A stretch of DNA of 57,910 bases from HdN1 sp052035295 (GCA_052035295.1 JBPOHS010000021.1:1-57910); one strand, 5' to 3'. Positions 16,850 through 25,570 are shown, counted from the stretch's first letter. Program-made: numbers and translations. The notes: generated by a model from the letters alone, not told the origin.

Positions 16850-17481
16850 ACGACACACTTGCACTTACAGAAGATCAAAGAGACTGTCTGCAGGAAGTCG
16901 TCAACGTCGCCATGGGACGGGCAGGAGATTCACTGGCCCGTTTTCTGGAAGTATTCATCGAATTGTCAGTGCCACGCATCCGACTGGTCTCCCGCGAACA
17001 GTTGGGGAAAGAGCTGGTGGCGCTGGTGGGTGGTACCGACTGTTTTGTGTCGGGCGTCAGCCAAGGTTTTTTTCATGTCGATAACGGCCAGGGTGTGAGA
17101 GGCGAGGCGATAGTCGTCTTCACCGATACCTCCTTCAAGTCGTTGGCAGATCTGCTGGCCTATGATGGCGAGATCAATGAAGAAGCCGAAAAGGAATTGC
17201 TGCTGGATGTGACCAACGTCCTCAACGGCGCCTGTCTGAACGGAATTGGCGAACAAATCGAGGCCGAACTGGCGTTTTCGCCGCCGGCGATACTGGGTCA
17301 GCACGTCATGATTTCACAGTTGCTGGCACACGAGCGCCTGGCCTGGGATCACGCCTTGTTGGTGGAAATTTCCTATACCCTTGAAAATCGCTCCTTTAAC
17401 TGCACGATGTTCCTGCTGATGCCCGGGGAATCCATCATCGTGGTGAAAGATGCACTGGATCGCCTGCTGGAAGATCTCTAA
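16846..17481 (+). CDS. CheC-type phosphatase
   Basis: A 211-residue protein of the CheC/CheX/FliY phosphatase family, which dephosphorylates CheY-type receivers. The first active-site helix fits the family pattern exactly: Asp-13, Glu-17, Asn-20 and Pro-43 are spaced as D-x3-E-x2-N-x22-P. The second copy reads ELLLDVTN followed by Pro after 22 residues, so its catalytic Glu is replaced by Asp. One site is therefore canonical and one altered. It overlaps the receiver gene by 4 bases and abuts the cyclase gene with no gap. The natural substrate is probably the receiver encoded just upstream. Confidence 0.85.
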   Translation: MNDTLALTEDQRDCLQEVVNVAMGRAGDSLARFLEVFIELSVPRIRLVSREQLGKELVALVGGTDCFVSGVSQGFFHVDNGQGVRGEAIVVFTDTSFKSLADLLAYDGEINEEAEKELLLDVTNVLNGACLNGIGEQIEAELAFSPPAILGQHVMISQLLAHERLAWDHALLVEISYTLENRSFNCTMFLLMPGESIIVVKDALDRLLEDL

Positions 17482-18444
17482 GTGGAAGACTTTGCCCCGT
17501 CGTACGAGTTGCTAGCGTTCATTGTCGATAGAGCCAATGTCGGCGTCTTTATTGTCAACGCCGATCTTGAGATCCAGTTGTGGAACCGCTTTATGGCGTC
17601 CAACAGCGGCAAGAACGCAGAAGACGTCGTGGGCAAGAAATTGTTCGACTGCTTTCCTGATCTGCCGCAGCGCTGGTTCGCCAAAAAGGTCAGCAGCGTT
17701 TTCATGCTCAAGAACTTTGCCTTCACCTCGTGGGAACAGCGCCCTTATCTTTTTCCGTTCCGGCATAACCGCCCGGTCACCAGTGGCATGGAGTACATGT
17801 GTCAGGATCTGACACTCATGCCCATCAAGAACAGCGATGGTGAGGTGGAGAAGGTATGTATCGTTGTCTTTGATGCGACGGATACAGCCATTTATCGCAC
17901 CATGCATCAGGCTGCGATGAAAAAGCTGGAAATGGTCTCGCGTATTGATGGTCTGACCCAGTTGTTCAATCGCAGCCACTGGCAATCCCGCCTGAGCGAA
18001 GAGTTCAGCCGGGCTGCGAGATACCAGACCCCGCTGTCGCTGATCATGTTCGATCTGGATCACTTCAAGAAGGTCAATGACACCTACGGGCATCTTGGCG
18101 GTGACGCCGTGTTGTGTGCCGTTTCCCGCGTGGTGAAGAGTTCGTTGCGCGAAAATGATATCGCCGGCCGCTATGGCGGTGAAGAATTCGGCATCATTCT
18201 GCCCAATACGCCGGAAGCCGGTGCGATGGTGGTGGCGGAGCGTATCCGTGCGTCGATTGAGGCCTCACCGATTCCGTTCGAAGATCGTGAAATCAAGGCA
18301 ACCTCCAGTCTGGGCGTTACCGAGTACCGGCAGGGCGTGGTGGATTGCGAAGCATTGATCGCCCAAGCAGATGCTGCGCTTTACAAAGCCAAGGAATCCG
18401 GGCGCAACCGGGTGATCCTGCATTCCACCGTTACGGGGCACTGA
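17482..18444 (+). CDS. PAS-GGDEF diguanylate cyclase
   Basis: 320 residues starting at a GTG directly after the CheC stop codon. A PAS-like sensor domain covers about residues 8-135 (AFIVDRANVGVFIVNADLEI ... VVFDATDTAIYR). A short helix (MKKLEMVSRIDGLTQLFNR) joins it to a GGDEF domain with the active GGEEF signature at 232-236. An inhibitory RxxD I-site (Arg-223 to Asp-226) sits exactly five residues before it, so product feedback is expected. It makes cyclic di-GMP, which promotes sessile behaviour. No membrane helix is seen, so it is cytoplasmic. Coupling to the receiver/CheC pair is inferred from the operon. Confidence 0.9.
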   Translation: MEDFAPSYELLAFIVDRANVGVFIVNADLEIQLWNRFMASNSGKNAEDVVGKKLFDCFPDLPQRWFAKKVSSVFMLKNFAFTSWEQRPYLFPFRHNRPVTSGMEYMCQDLTLMPIKNSDGEVEKVCIVVFDATDTAIYRTMHQAAMKKLEMVSRIDGLTQLFNRSHWQSRLSEEFSRAARYQTPLSLIMFDLDHFKKVNDTYGHLGGDAVLCAVSRVVKSSLRENDIAGRYGGEEFGIILPNTPEAGAMVVAERIRASIEASPIPFEDREIKATSSLGVTEYRQGVVDCEALIAQADAALYKAKESGRNRVILHSTVTGH

Positions 18445-18492
18445 ATCGTGGCGTTTTGAAGCCACCCCTGGAATCCCCACACATCCCTTTTC

Positions 18493-18527
18493 TGAAAACA
18501 GCAAGGGCGCCATATAGGCGCCCTTGC
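18493..18527 (-). terminator. rho-independent terminator of proS
   Basis: An 11-bp perfect stem, GCAAGGGCGCC and its complement around ATATA, lies at 18501-18527. On the minus strand it is followed by TGTTTTC. It stands 22 bases past the proS stop and may also stop the plus-strand GGDEF transcript. Confidence 0.8.
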
Positions 18528-18548
18528 TGCGTCTGGGGTTGGCGTTGA

Positions 18549-20270
18549 TCAACGCTTGACGCGTGCGGCCAGGAAGGCCATCAGCTCATCCAGGTTGACG
18601 TCCACTTTGTCTTCTTCGCGACGGCACTTGTACTCGACGCTATTGGTGTCGAGGCCGCGATCGCCAATCACGATGCGATGCGGTACGCCGATCAGCTCCA
18701 TGTCCGCGAATTTCACGCCCGGTCTTTCCTTGCGGTCATCGTACATGACGTCATAGCCGGCCGCAGTGAGCTCCGCATAGAGGCGATCGGACAGTTCCTG
18801 TACGCGAGGTGACTTGTGCTGGTTCATGGGCACCAGCGCGATCTGGAAGGGCGCAATCGCATCGGGCCAGATGATGCCCTGCGCATCGTGATTCTGTTCG
18901 ATGGCGGCTGCCACCACGCGGGAAACGCCAATACCGTAGCAGCCCATGGGCAGTACTTGCGCCTTGCCGTTCTCGTCGAGCACGTTGACGTTGAGTGCCT
19001 TGCTGTACTTCGTTCCCAGCTGGAAGATGTGGCCCACTTCAATGCCGCGCTTGATCAGCAGCGTGCCTTTGCCGTCCGGCGAGGGGTCCCCTTCGACCAC
19101 ATCGCGAATATCGGCAACGGCGGTATAGGTCCCATCCCGCTCCCAGTTCACGCCTTGCAGGTGGAAGCCATCACGGTTGGCGCCACAGACAAAATCAGCC
19201 ATGTTGACGACGCTGCGATCGGCAATGACGGGAATGCTGAGACCCACCGGCCCAATCGAACCGGGCTCGCAGCCCAGCGCGTCGCGGATCTCGGCGTCGG
19301 TGGCCAGTTGCAGGGGCGAAGCCACACCCTTGATCTTTTCTGCCTTGATGGTGTTGAGCATTTTGTCGCCCCGCAGCAGTAACGCCACCAGTGTGGGTTT
19401 GCCTTCGTTGCTCTCGCCGTGCACGATCAACGTTTTGACAACCCGTTCGGCACTCACGGAAAGGAACCCGCACACCTCATCAATGGTGCGGGCATCAGGG
19501 GTGGCGATTTCGGTCTTCTCAAGTTGCGCCGCAGGGCGCGCGTTACCGATGGGCAGTGCCTCCGCCATTTCGATGTTGGCCGCATAGTCGCTGGTGTCCG
19601 AGAAGGCGATGCTGTCTTCGCCGGCACTGGCCAGCACATGGAATTCATGCGAGCTGTTGCCGCCGATGCTGCCGGTATCTGCCAGAACCGCGCGGAACTC
19701 CAGACCGAGGCGGGTGAAAATTGCCGTATAAGTGTCATACATGACCTGATAGGTCTTGCCCAAACATTCCTCGGTCATGTGAAAAGAGTAGGCATCCTTC
19801 ATCAGGAACTCGCGTGCGCGCATGACGCCAAAGCGTGGGCGCGTCTCGTCGCGAAATTTGGTCTGGATCTGGTAAAAATTGGCCGGCAACTGCTTGTAGC
19901 TCTGCACGTTACCGCGTACCAGGTCGGAGATGACCTCTTCGTGCGTGGGGCCGAGCACGAAATCGCGCTGGTGGCGATCCTTGAAACGCAGCAGCTCGGG
20001 GCCGTAGGCCTGGAAGCGCTGGGATTCCACCCACAACTCCGAAGGCTGCACCACTGGCATCAGTACTTCCTGAGCGCCGGAACGATCCATTTCCTCGCGC
20101 ACAATACGCTCGACCTTGCGCAGTACTTTCAACCCGGTCGGGGTCCAGGTGTAGAGACCGGCGGCCAGTTTACGGATCATTCCTGCCCGCAGCATGAGTT
20201 TGTGGCTGATGACTTCCGCATCAGCAGGGTCTTCGCGAAGCGTGGCAAGCAGGTATTGGGAGGCGCGCAT
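18549..20270 (-). CDS. proS: prolyl-tRNA synthetase
   Basis: A 573-residue class II aminoacyl-tRNA synthetase of the bacterial ProRS type. Motif 2 is FRDETRPRFGVMRAREFLMK. Motif 3 lies in GCYGIGVSRVVAAAIEQN. Between them is the INS editing domain (about residues 225-410), which clears mischarged Ala-tRNA(Pro). The C-terminal anticodon-binding domain contains VMYDDRKERPGVKFADMELI. The length is as expected and the start MRASQYLLATL is the family start. Ends just before a strong hairpin terminator. Transcribed away from the following hydrolase gene, with a 107-base divergent gap. Confidence 0.97.
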   Translation of the reverse strand: MRASQYLLATLREDPADAEVISHKLMLRAGMIRKLAAGLYTWTPTGLKVLRKVERIVREEMDRSGAQEVLMPVVQPSELWVESQRFQAYGPELLRFKDRHQRDFVLGPTHEEVISDLVRGNVQSYKQLPANFYQIQTKFRDETRPRFGVMRAREFLMKDAYSFHMTEECLGKTYQVMYDTYTAIFTRLGLEFRAVLADTGSIGGNSSHEFHVLASAGEDSIAFSDTSDYAANIEMAEALPIGNARPAAQLEKTEIATPDARTIDEVCGFLSVSAERVVKTLIVHGESNEGKPTLVALLLRGDKMLNTIKAEKIKGVASPLQLATDAEIRDALGCEPGSIGPVGLSIPVIADRSVVNMADFVCGANRDGFHLQGVNWERDGTYTAVADIRDVVEGDPSPDGKGTLLIKRGIEVGHIFQLGTKYSKALNVNVLDENGKAQVLPMGCYGIGVSRVVAAAIEQNHDAQGIIWPDAIAPFQIALVPMNQHKSPRVQELSDRLYAELTAAGYDVMYDDRKERPGVKFADMELIGVPHRIVIGDRGLDTNSVEYKCRREEDKVDVNLDELMAFLAARVKR

Positions 20271-20377
20271 GGGGAATTTATCCTCTGGGAATCGTCGAAT
20301 GCTGTAACTGAGGGGGGAAATTGTAAGCGCTAGCCGACTATGCTACAACGCATGCTGCACAGTGAAGGAAGCATTCC

Positions 20378-21331
20378 ATGGAAAATAAAGTCGAAATGCC
20401 AGTCAGCGAAGTCCCCATTCTCATTCGGGTGGATGATGGCGCCACCATCAAGGCAACCTGGTATGCAGGCAGGGAGGCCCGTGCGAGTCTGATATTTTTT
20501 CCGGCAATGGGCGTAGAGGCCCGCTTCTATCATCGCCTGTGCGCAAGTATCGCAGCGGCTGGCTTCAACGTGTTGCCCGTGGATTTGCGCGGACACGGCC
20601 AGCATAGCGTCAGATCAGGGCGGCATCTGCGATTCGGATTCAAGGAAATGCTGGAGCTGGATTGGCCAGCAGCGGTCAAAACGGCGAAAGGGTTGGCACC
20701 AGAGCTTCCTGTCATTCTTGGCGGCCACAGTTTGGGGGGACAGTTGTGCGCGCTCTATGCCTCGATGCGGCCGCAAGCCTGCAAGGCGCTGCTGTTGGTG
20801 GCAACGCCTTCTGTCCACTTCCGTGGTTGGCCCTTGCCATCAAGCCTGAAAATACTTGCCATGACTCAACTGGTCTGGGGAATTGCGGAGGCGTTGGGTT
20901 ATTTTCCTGGTGATGTTCTGGGGTTTGCCGGTCGCGAGGGGGCGGGCGTCATTCGGGACTGGGCCCGCAATGCGCGCACTGGACAGTATCAGCCGGAGCG
21001 CATGAATACGGATTTTGCCACTGAGCTTGGGCGTTTGAATTGCCCGTTGCTGTCGGTGACATTCAGTGATGACGAATTATGTCCCCGTAAGGCAGCGCAG
21101 AATTTGCTCGCGAAAATGCCGTCAGCACAAGCGACACAATTGCATTTCACGCCACAAGATCTGGATTTGCAGTCGGTTGGTCATTTTTCCTGGGCCAAGC
21201 AGCGGGAAGCTTTTCTGGCAGAGGTGATACCCTGGTTGCTGGCGCAGGGAAAACCGACGGAAGACGCTACCCTGGTGGCGCGTGGTGAATACCTTTACTC
21301 TCAAAAGAAAGCGGCACCCGCCTTGGCGTGA
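20378..21331 (+). CDS. alpha/beta hydrolase, serine type
   Basis: 317 residues with an alpha/beta-hydrolase fold. The nucleophile elbow is GGHSLGGQL (Ser near residue 118). An oxyanion segment is FFPAMGVEARFYH. A likely acid is in FSDDELCP, and the catalytic His is in SVGHFSWAK. The fold and the VLPVDLRGHGQHS segment resemble serine aminopeptidase/monoacylglycerol lipase-like proteins (Hydrolase_4), often annotated simply as alpha/beta hydrolase. No signal peptide. Substrate unknown. The gene ends before a shared bidirectional terminator. Confidence 0.8.
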   Translation: MENKVEMPVSEVPILIRVDDGATIKATWYAGREARASLIFFPAMGVEARFYHRLCASIAAAGFNVLPVDLRGHGQHSVRSGRHLRFGFKEMLELDWPAAVKTAKGLAPELPVILGGHSLGGQLCALYASMRPQACKALLLVATPSVHFRGWPLPSSLKILAMTQLVWGIAEALGYFPGDVLGFAGREGAGVIRDWARNARTGQYQPERMNTDFATELGRLNCPLLSVTFSDDELCPRKAAQNLLAKMPSAQATQLHFTPQDLDLQSVGHFSWAKQREAFLAEVIPWLLAQGKPTEDATLVARGEYLYSQKKAAPALA

Positions 21332-21359
21332 CATCGTTTGTCATCATTCGAACAGTAAT

Positions 21360-21388
21360 AAAAAAGGGGCCAAGGCCCCTTTTTTATT
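21360..21388. terminator. bidirectional rho-independent terminator
   Basis: AAAAAGGGGCC and its complement surround a two-base centre, followed by TTTTTT and preceded by an A-run. It works for both the hydrolase gene and the convergent HU gene. Confidence 0.9.
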
Positions 21389-21411
21389 ACACATCCAGAC
21401 ATTCAGCCAAA

Positions 21412-21816
21412 TCAGGCAGTCATGTCTTTCAGTTTCTTCAGCGGGCGTACTTTGACAACGTTACGAGCCGGTTTGGCTTTGAACACGGTCTCTTCGCCAG
21501 TGAAGGGGTTGACGCCTTTGCGAGCCTTGGTAGCAGGCTTGTTGACGACGGTGATTTTCATCAGGCCAGGCATGGTGAAAGAACCAACGCCTTTCTTGCC
21601 GATGTGGCGAGCGATGATACCGTTCAATTCATCAAGAACGCCTTGCACCTGCTTTTTAGCCAGGCCAGTGGTTTCGGCGATTTCCGTGAGGATCTGGGTT
21701 TTGGAGAAAGCTTCAGTCACAGCGGCTGCTTTTTTGGCAGCTGGGGCTTTTTCTTTCTTTACCGGGGCTTTTTTAGCAGGGGCAGTTTTTGCGGGCGCTT
21801 TTTTCTTTGCAGCCAT
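21412..21816 (-). CDS. HU/IHF-family DNA-binding protein with basic N-terminal tail
   Basis: 134 residues from the ATG at 21816, chosen for its AAGGAAG ribosome site; the longer frame is unsupported. Residues 1-33 form a Lys/Ala/Pro-rich tail (PAKTAPAKKAPVKKEKAPAA) like histone H1 tails. From about residue 36 a standard HU fold follows, with the DNA-clasping arm GVNPFTGEETVFKAKPARN. HU proteins bend and compact DNA as dimers. The tail is expected to add non-specific DNA affinity and is a possible site of Lys modification. Similar tailed HU proteins are known in several proteobacteria and actinobacteria. It stands alone, flanked by hairpins on both sides. Confidence 0.9.
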   Translation of the reverse strand: MAAKKKAPAKTAPAKKAPVKKEKAPAAKKAAAVTEAFSKTQILTEIAETTGLAKKQVQGVLDELNGIIARHIGKKGVGSFTMPGLMKITVVNKPATKARKGVNPFTGEETVFKAKPARNVVKVRPLKKLKDMTA

Positions 21817-21904
21817 GATAGCTTCCTTTGTGAAGAGATTCAAAACCCACTTGCGGCGGCGATCCTCAAGTGCATTTTCGCCGATAATTATTGGCACATT
21901 TTGC

Positions 21905-21962
21905 GAGGCCTGCAAGGCCTCTTGCTTGAAAACACACAAAAAAAGCCATTTTTTTTGTGTGT
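21905..21962. repeat. two adjacent perfect inverted repeats upstream of the HU gene
   Basis: GAGGCCT-GCA-AGGCCTC lies at 21905-21921. ACACACAAAAAAA with its complement around GCCAT lies at about 21932-21962, giving a 13-bp A/T-rich stem. They sit between the HD-GYP stop codon and the HU start. The A/T-rich one could end HD-GYP transcription; the GC one lies in the HU promoter region. Confidence 0.6.
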
Positions 21963-22023
21963 CCGGTGTGGTTGTGCCTCAAATCAGCGCGCAAAAGGCC
22001 TCTCCGGCACCGCAGGGCAGTGA

Positions 22024-23187
22024 CTAACGGGCATTCTGCGATGTCATCGCGCGCGCCACATGATTGAAATGTTCCACCCAGCGCGCATCGAATTGTGTGC
22101 CTGCGCAGCTGCTGATTTCAAGTATTGCGCGAATAAACGGGCGTTTTGTCATGTGCGTGTGTGCCCGTTCATGTGTGCGTGCTTCGAAAGTGTCGACGAT
22201 CGCGAGTATCTTGGCGCCCTCACATAGCACGTTGCCCGCAGCCCTGGCGGGATAACCGGTGCCATCCATGCGCTCGTGGTGCTGGAGAATGATTTGCGCC
22301 GCTTCGTCCCAGCGTTTTAATGGTTTCATCAGGGAATGCCCGACGTCGGGATGCGCCTGCAGCGTTGCGAGTGCCGACGCGGAAAGTCGATCCTTGGTGT
22401 GCAGCAGATCCACGGGAAGAAACGCCATGCCGATGTCATGCATGATGACGGCCGCCGCAAGCTGAGAGGGGGGGACAGGATTGCCGGCTTCTTTGTTCAT
22501 TGCTATTGCGATACCGAGTTGTCGCGCAGTGCGGCCGCGCCAGAATAATGAGCGTGCTTCAAGCGGGACGTTGATCGATATGAAGAACTGCATGTCTTCA
22601 TCCATCGCTACACCAAAGAAATCCAGGATGGACGCGATATCGCTGCTCGACGGTATGATTTGTCCTGGTGTCGACACGATAGTGGGAACAGCCCTGTCGA
22701 TGGCGGGAGACACTTCTATCGCCAGTGCCGGGTCCATCAACATTAATGCCTGTTGAATGGCGGTGGTGCGGCTGCCGTCACTGGCCGCAGTAATGCGGAG
22801 GATGGCCTGGCTGAGCTGCTCCACGCTGAGTGCGGAAGGGTGGGTTGGCTGCCCGGCGACCGTATCCTCCAACCGCTTGTGCGCGCGATCCAGCGTAAGA
22901 AGAATAACGTCGCTAAGCACGGCATCGTAAGACAGATTTCCTTTGGCGATGCTGTCGAACAGGGCTTCCACGGCCTGCAGGATGGGCGTGATGTCTTTCA
23001 TTCCTGCATACAGCAGGTTGTCCCTGGACGTGCGCAAGGTGCGCAACAGCCCATCGACGATCGAGCGGTCATTCGGCGATTGCTCCAGTTCGATCAGCGC
23101 ATTTTCGCAGCGGTGATAGGCCTCGGTAAAATCCTGGAATAAATCTTCCAGGCGCTCGCGCCTTGCGTCATCGTGTCCGGCCGGCAT
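22024..23187 (-). CDS. HD-GYP-like protein with degenerate Hpt domain
   Basis: 387 residues from the ATG at 23187, which has a GGAG ribosome site; the open frame extends further but without support. An N-terminal four-helix region (about 10-110) resembles an Hpt domain, but the phosphoacceptor His of HTLKG is replaced (Arg-52 in TLRTSRD). The C-terminal HD-GYP domain has His-250/Asp-251, HPDVGHSL and the signature HHERMDGTGYP at 303-313. Two usual residues look changed: the early His position reads Arg (GRTARQLG, Arg-219) and the Lys of HDIGK is Met. Family members hydrolyse cyclic di-GMP; this one may be weak or a binding protein. Confidence 0.75.
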   Translation of the reverse strand: MPAGHDDARRERLEDLFQDFTEAYHRCENALIELEQSPNDRSIVDGLLRTLRTSRDNLLYAGMKDITPILQAVEALFDSIAKGNLSYDAVLSDVILLTLDRAHKRLEDTVAGQPTHPSALSVEQLSQAILRITAASDGSRTTAIQQALMLMDPALAIEVSPAIDRAVPTIVSTPGQIIPSSSDIASILDFFGVAMDEDMQFFISINVPLEARSLFWRGRTARQLGIAIAMNKEAGNPVPPSQLAAAVIMHDIGMAFLPVDLLHTKDRLSASALATLQAHPDVGHSLMKPLKRWDEAAQIILQHHERMDGTGYPARAAGNVLCEGAKILAIVDTFEARTHERAHTHMTKRPFIRAILEISSCAGTQFDARWVEHFNHVARAMTSQNAR

Positions 23188-23339
23188 TGGGATCTCCAGA
23201 ATGTGCGGGGTTGGGAGGCGGTTTTCCAAAGTATAGTGGCGCCTCGAAAATTGGCCTCCATAGAGAGGGGTGGGCGGGTTTTTGTCAAATCCTAACCATT
23301 TTCGGTTTTTACGCTGCTGATTAATATGGGCTGACCCGA

Positions 23340-23345
23340 TATAAT
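23340..23345 (+). promoter_or_regulatory. candidate -10 box of the zinc-ribbon/aspS operon
   Basis: An exact TATAAT lies 97 bases before the zinc-ribbon gene ATG in the 255-base divergent gap. The hexamer 17 bases upstream (CTGATT) matches the -35 consensus poorly. Confidence 0.35.
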
Positions 23346-23442
23346 GGCGTCCTTTTTGCCAGGCCATCGGCCCCATTGGGGGCGAGGGCTGCTGTTTGTA
23401 GCCTCCTGATCCGTAGTGAATGAAAGTAAAAAGGGGAAGCCC

Positions 23443-23703
23443 ATGCCCATATACGAGTATGAATGCCGCACATGTGGACATCAGCTAGAGAAGATACAAA
23501 AGTTCAGCGATGCGCCGCTGACACAATGTCCCGCGTGCGGGAAAGAGGAATTGCAGAAGAAAATCTCCACTCCCGGATTCCGTTTGAAGGGGGGAGGTTG
23601 GTATGAAACGGACTTCAAATCCGGCAACAAGAAGAATCTGGCTGGCGATTCCGGTGGCGCCACCAGTACATCTACATCGTCAGGCAGCACTGCATCAGAC
23701 TAG
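23443..23703 (+). CDS. FmdB-family zinc-ribbon protein
   Basis: 86 residues from the ATG at 23443, with a GGGGAAG ribosome site; an upstream ATG at 23416 gives an unconserved leader. The start MPIYEYECRTCGH and a second pair CPACGK give the four cysteines of an FmdB-type zinc ribbon. The tail is Gly/Ser/Thr-rich and likely disordered. In many proteobacteria this small regulatory-protein-like gene lies directly before aspS, as here (94-base gap). Function unproven. It is divergent from the HD-GYP gene. Confidence 0.88.
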   Translation: MPIYEYECRTCGHQLEKIQKFSDAPLTQCPACGKEELQKKISTPGFRLKGGGWYETDFKSGNKKNLAGDSGGATSTSTSSGSTASD

Positions 23704-23797
23704 GCAGGCGCTTGTGGTTGTGCCGGGCGCTCGCGAGTCCTGACTGCGGCTGCCCGGTGCAATGCACCCCATGAAAAGTTAAAACAGGAAACCAGCT

Positions 23798-25570
23798 ATG
23801 CGCAGCCATTATTGTGGCCATTTGAACAGTTCCCATGTCGATCAGCAGGTCACCCTGTGCGGATGGGTTCATCGCCGACGCGATCACGGCGGTGTCATAT
23901 TTTTCGACCTTCGCGATCGCGAGGGTGTTGCCCAGGTCGTGTTCGACCCGGATACCGTCGAGGCGTTTGCATTGGCAGAGCGGGTGCGTAGCGAATATGT
24001 GCTCAAAATCACCGGTCGTGTGCGCCTGCGTCCGCAAGGCACCACGAATGCCAATATGGCGACGGGCGAAATCGAGGTGCTGGGCAAGCAGCTCGAAATT
24101 CTCAATACCGCCGAAACACCGCCATTCCAGCTCGATGAATTCGGGCATGTCGGTGAAGACGTGCGCCTGCGTTATCGCTTCCTCGATTTGCGTCGTCCTG
24201 AAATGCAAGCGAAGCTGCTGTTCCGCTCCAAGGTCACCTCGACCATGCGTCGCTACCTCGATGAGCATGGTTTCATCGATGTCGAGACGCCGATACTGAC
24301 CCGTGCCACGCCAGAAGGCGCACGCGATTATCTTGTACCCAGCCGTACCTATCCGGGCAGTTTCTTTGCGTTGCCGCAATCGCCGCAGCTGTTCAAACAA
24401 CTGTTGATGGTGGCCGGTATTGATCGCTACTACCAGATCGCCAAGTGTTTCCGGGATGAAGACCTGCGTGCCGACCGGCAGCCCGAATTCACCCAGATCG
24501 ATATTGAGACCTCGTTCCTGACGCAGGATCAAATCATGGAAATTGCCGAAGGCCTGTTCCGTAACCTGTTCAAGGAAGTGTTGAACGTCGAAATTCCACC
24601 GCTGCGCCGCATGCCTTTCTCCGAAGCCATGGGCCGTTTTGGCAGCGACAAGCCCGACCTGCGTATTCCGTTGGAACTGGTCGATGTAGCGGATCTCATG
24701 AAAAGCGTTGAGTCCAAGATTTTCGCCGCGCCCGCCAACGACCCCAAGAGCCGTGTCACCGCGTTGCGCCTTCCGGATGGCGGCAACAAACTGTCACGCA
24801 AGGATATCGACAACTACACCCAGTTTGTCGGTATCTACGGTGCGAAAGGGCTGGCGTACATCAAGGTTAACGATCTTGCTCAGGGGCGCGAGGGCCTGCA
24901 GTCGCCGATCCTCAAGTTCCTGCCGGATGACGTGGTCACGGCCATCATGGAGCGCGTCGGCGCCCAGAATGGCGATCTCGTATTCTTCGGTGCGGACAAA
25001 GCCAAAATCGTCAGTGACGCGCTCGGTGCCCTGCGCGTCAAACTGGGCCATGATCTCGGATTGGTGCAAGGCGAGTGGGAAGCGCTTTGGGTCGTGGATT
25101 TCCCCATGTTCGAAGAGACCGACAATGGCGGCTGGAGCGCGCTGCACCATCCGTTTACCTCGCCGAGCTGTTCACCCGAAGACATGCTGGCCAATCCGGG
25201 CAGTGCGTTGTCGCAAGCCTATGACCTAGTGTTGAATGGTGTCGAGCTGGGCGGTGGGTCTGTCCGTATCCACTCCCAGGAAATGCAACGTTCCGTGTTC
25301 CAGTTGCTGGGGATCGGGCCAGAAGAATCCGAAGACAAATTCGGGTTTTTGCTGGATGCGCTCAAATTCGGCGCGCCACCGCATGGCGGTCTGGCGTTCG
25401 GACTCGATCGACTGGTCATGTTGATGACCGGCTCGCAGACCATCCGCGACGTTATTGCATTTCCGAAAACGCAGACCGCTGCGTGTGTGATGACGCAGGC
25501 ACCCGCCCCCGTCGATCCCAAACAGCTTCGTGAAGTGGGAATCCGAGTGAGAAAAGCCGACGAGAAATAA
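23798..25570 (+). CDS. aspS: aspartyl-tRNA synthetase
   Basis: A 590-residue bacterial-type AspRS. The N-terminal OB-fold anticodon-binding domain includes GWVHRRRDHGGVIFFDLRDR. The class II catalytic core follows, with motif 2 FRDEDLRADRQPEFTQIDIE. A GAD insertion domain occupies about residues 290-415. Motif 3 is GLAFGLDRLVMLMTG. The length is normal for the family. Whether it also charges tRNA(Asn) depends on gatCAB, which is not in the window. An AGGAA ribosome site precedes the ATG. It is probably cotranscribed with the zinc-ribbon gene and followed by ruvC after 153 bases. Confidence 0.97.
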   Translation: MRSHYCGHLNSSHVDQQVTLCGWVHRRRDHGGVIFFDLRDREGVAQVVFDPDTVEAFALAERVRSEYVLKITGRVRLRPQGTTNANMATGEIEVLGKQLEILNTAETPPFQLDEFGHVGEDVRLRYRFLDLRRPEMQAKLLFRSKVTSTMRRYLDEHGFIDVETPILTRATPEGARDYLVPSRTYPGSFFALPQSPQLFKQLLMVAGIDRYYQIAKCFRDEDLRADRQPEFTQIDIETSFLTQDQIMEIAEGLFRNLFKEVLNVEIPPLRRMPFSEAMGRFGSDKPDLRIPLELVDVADLMKSVESKIFAAPANDPKSRVTALRLPDGGNKLSRKDIDNYTQFVGIYGAKGLAYIKVNDLAQGREGLQSPILKFLPDDVVTAIMERVGAQNGDLVFFGADKAKIVSDALGALRVKLGHDLGLVQGEWEALWVVDFPMFEETDNGGWSALHHPFTSPSCSPEDMLANPGSALSQAYDLVLNGVELGGGSVRIHSQEMQRSVFQLLGIGPEESEDKFGFLLDALKFGAPPHGGLAFGLDRLVMLMTGSQTIRDVIAFPKTQTAACVMTQAPAPVDPKQLREVGIRVRKADEK

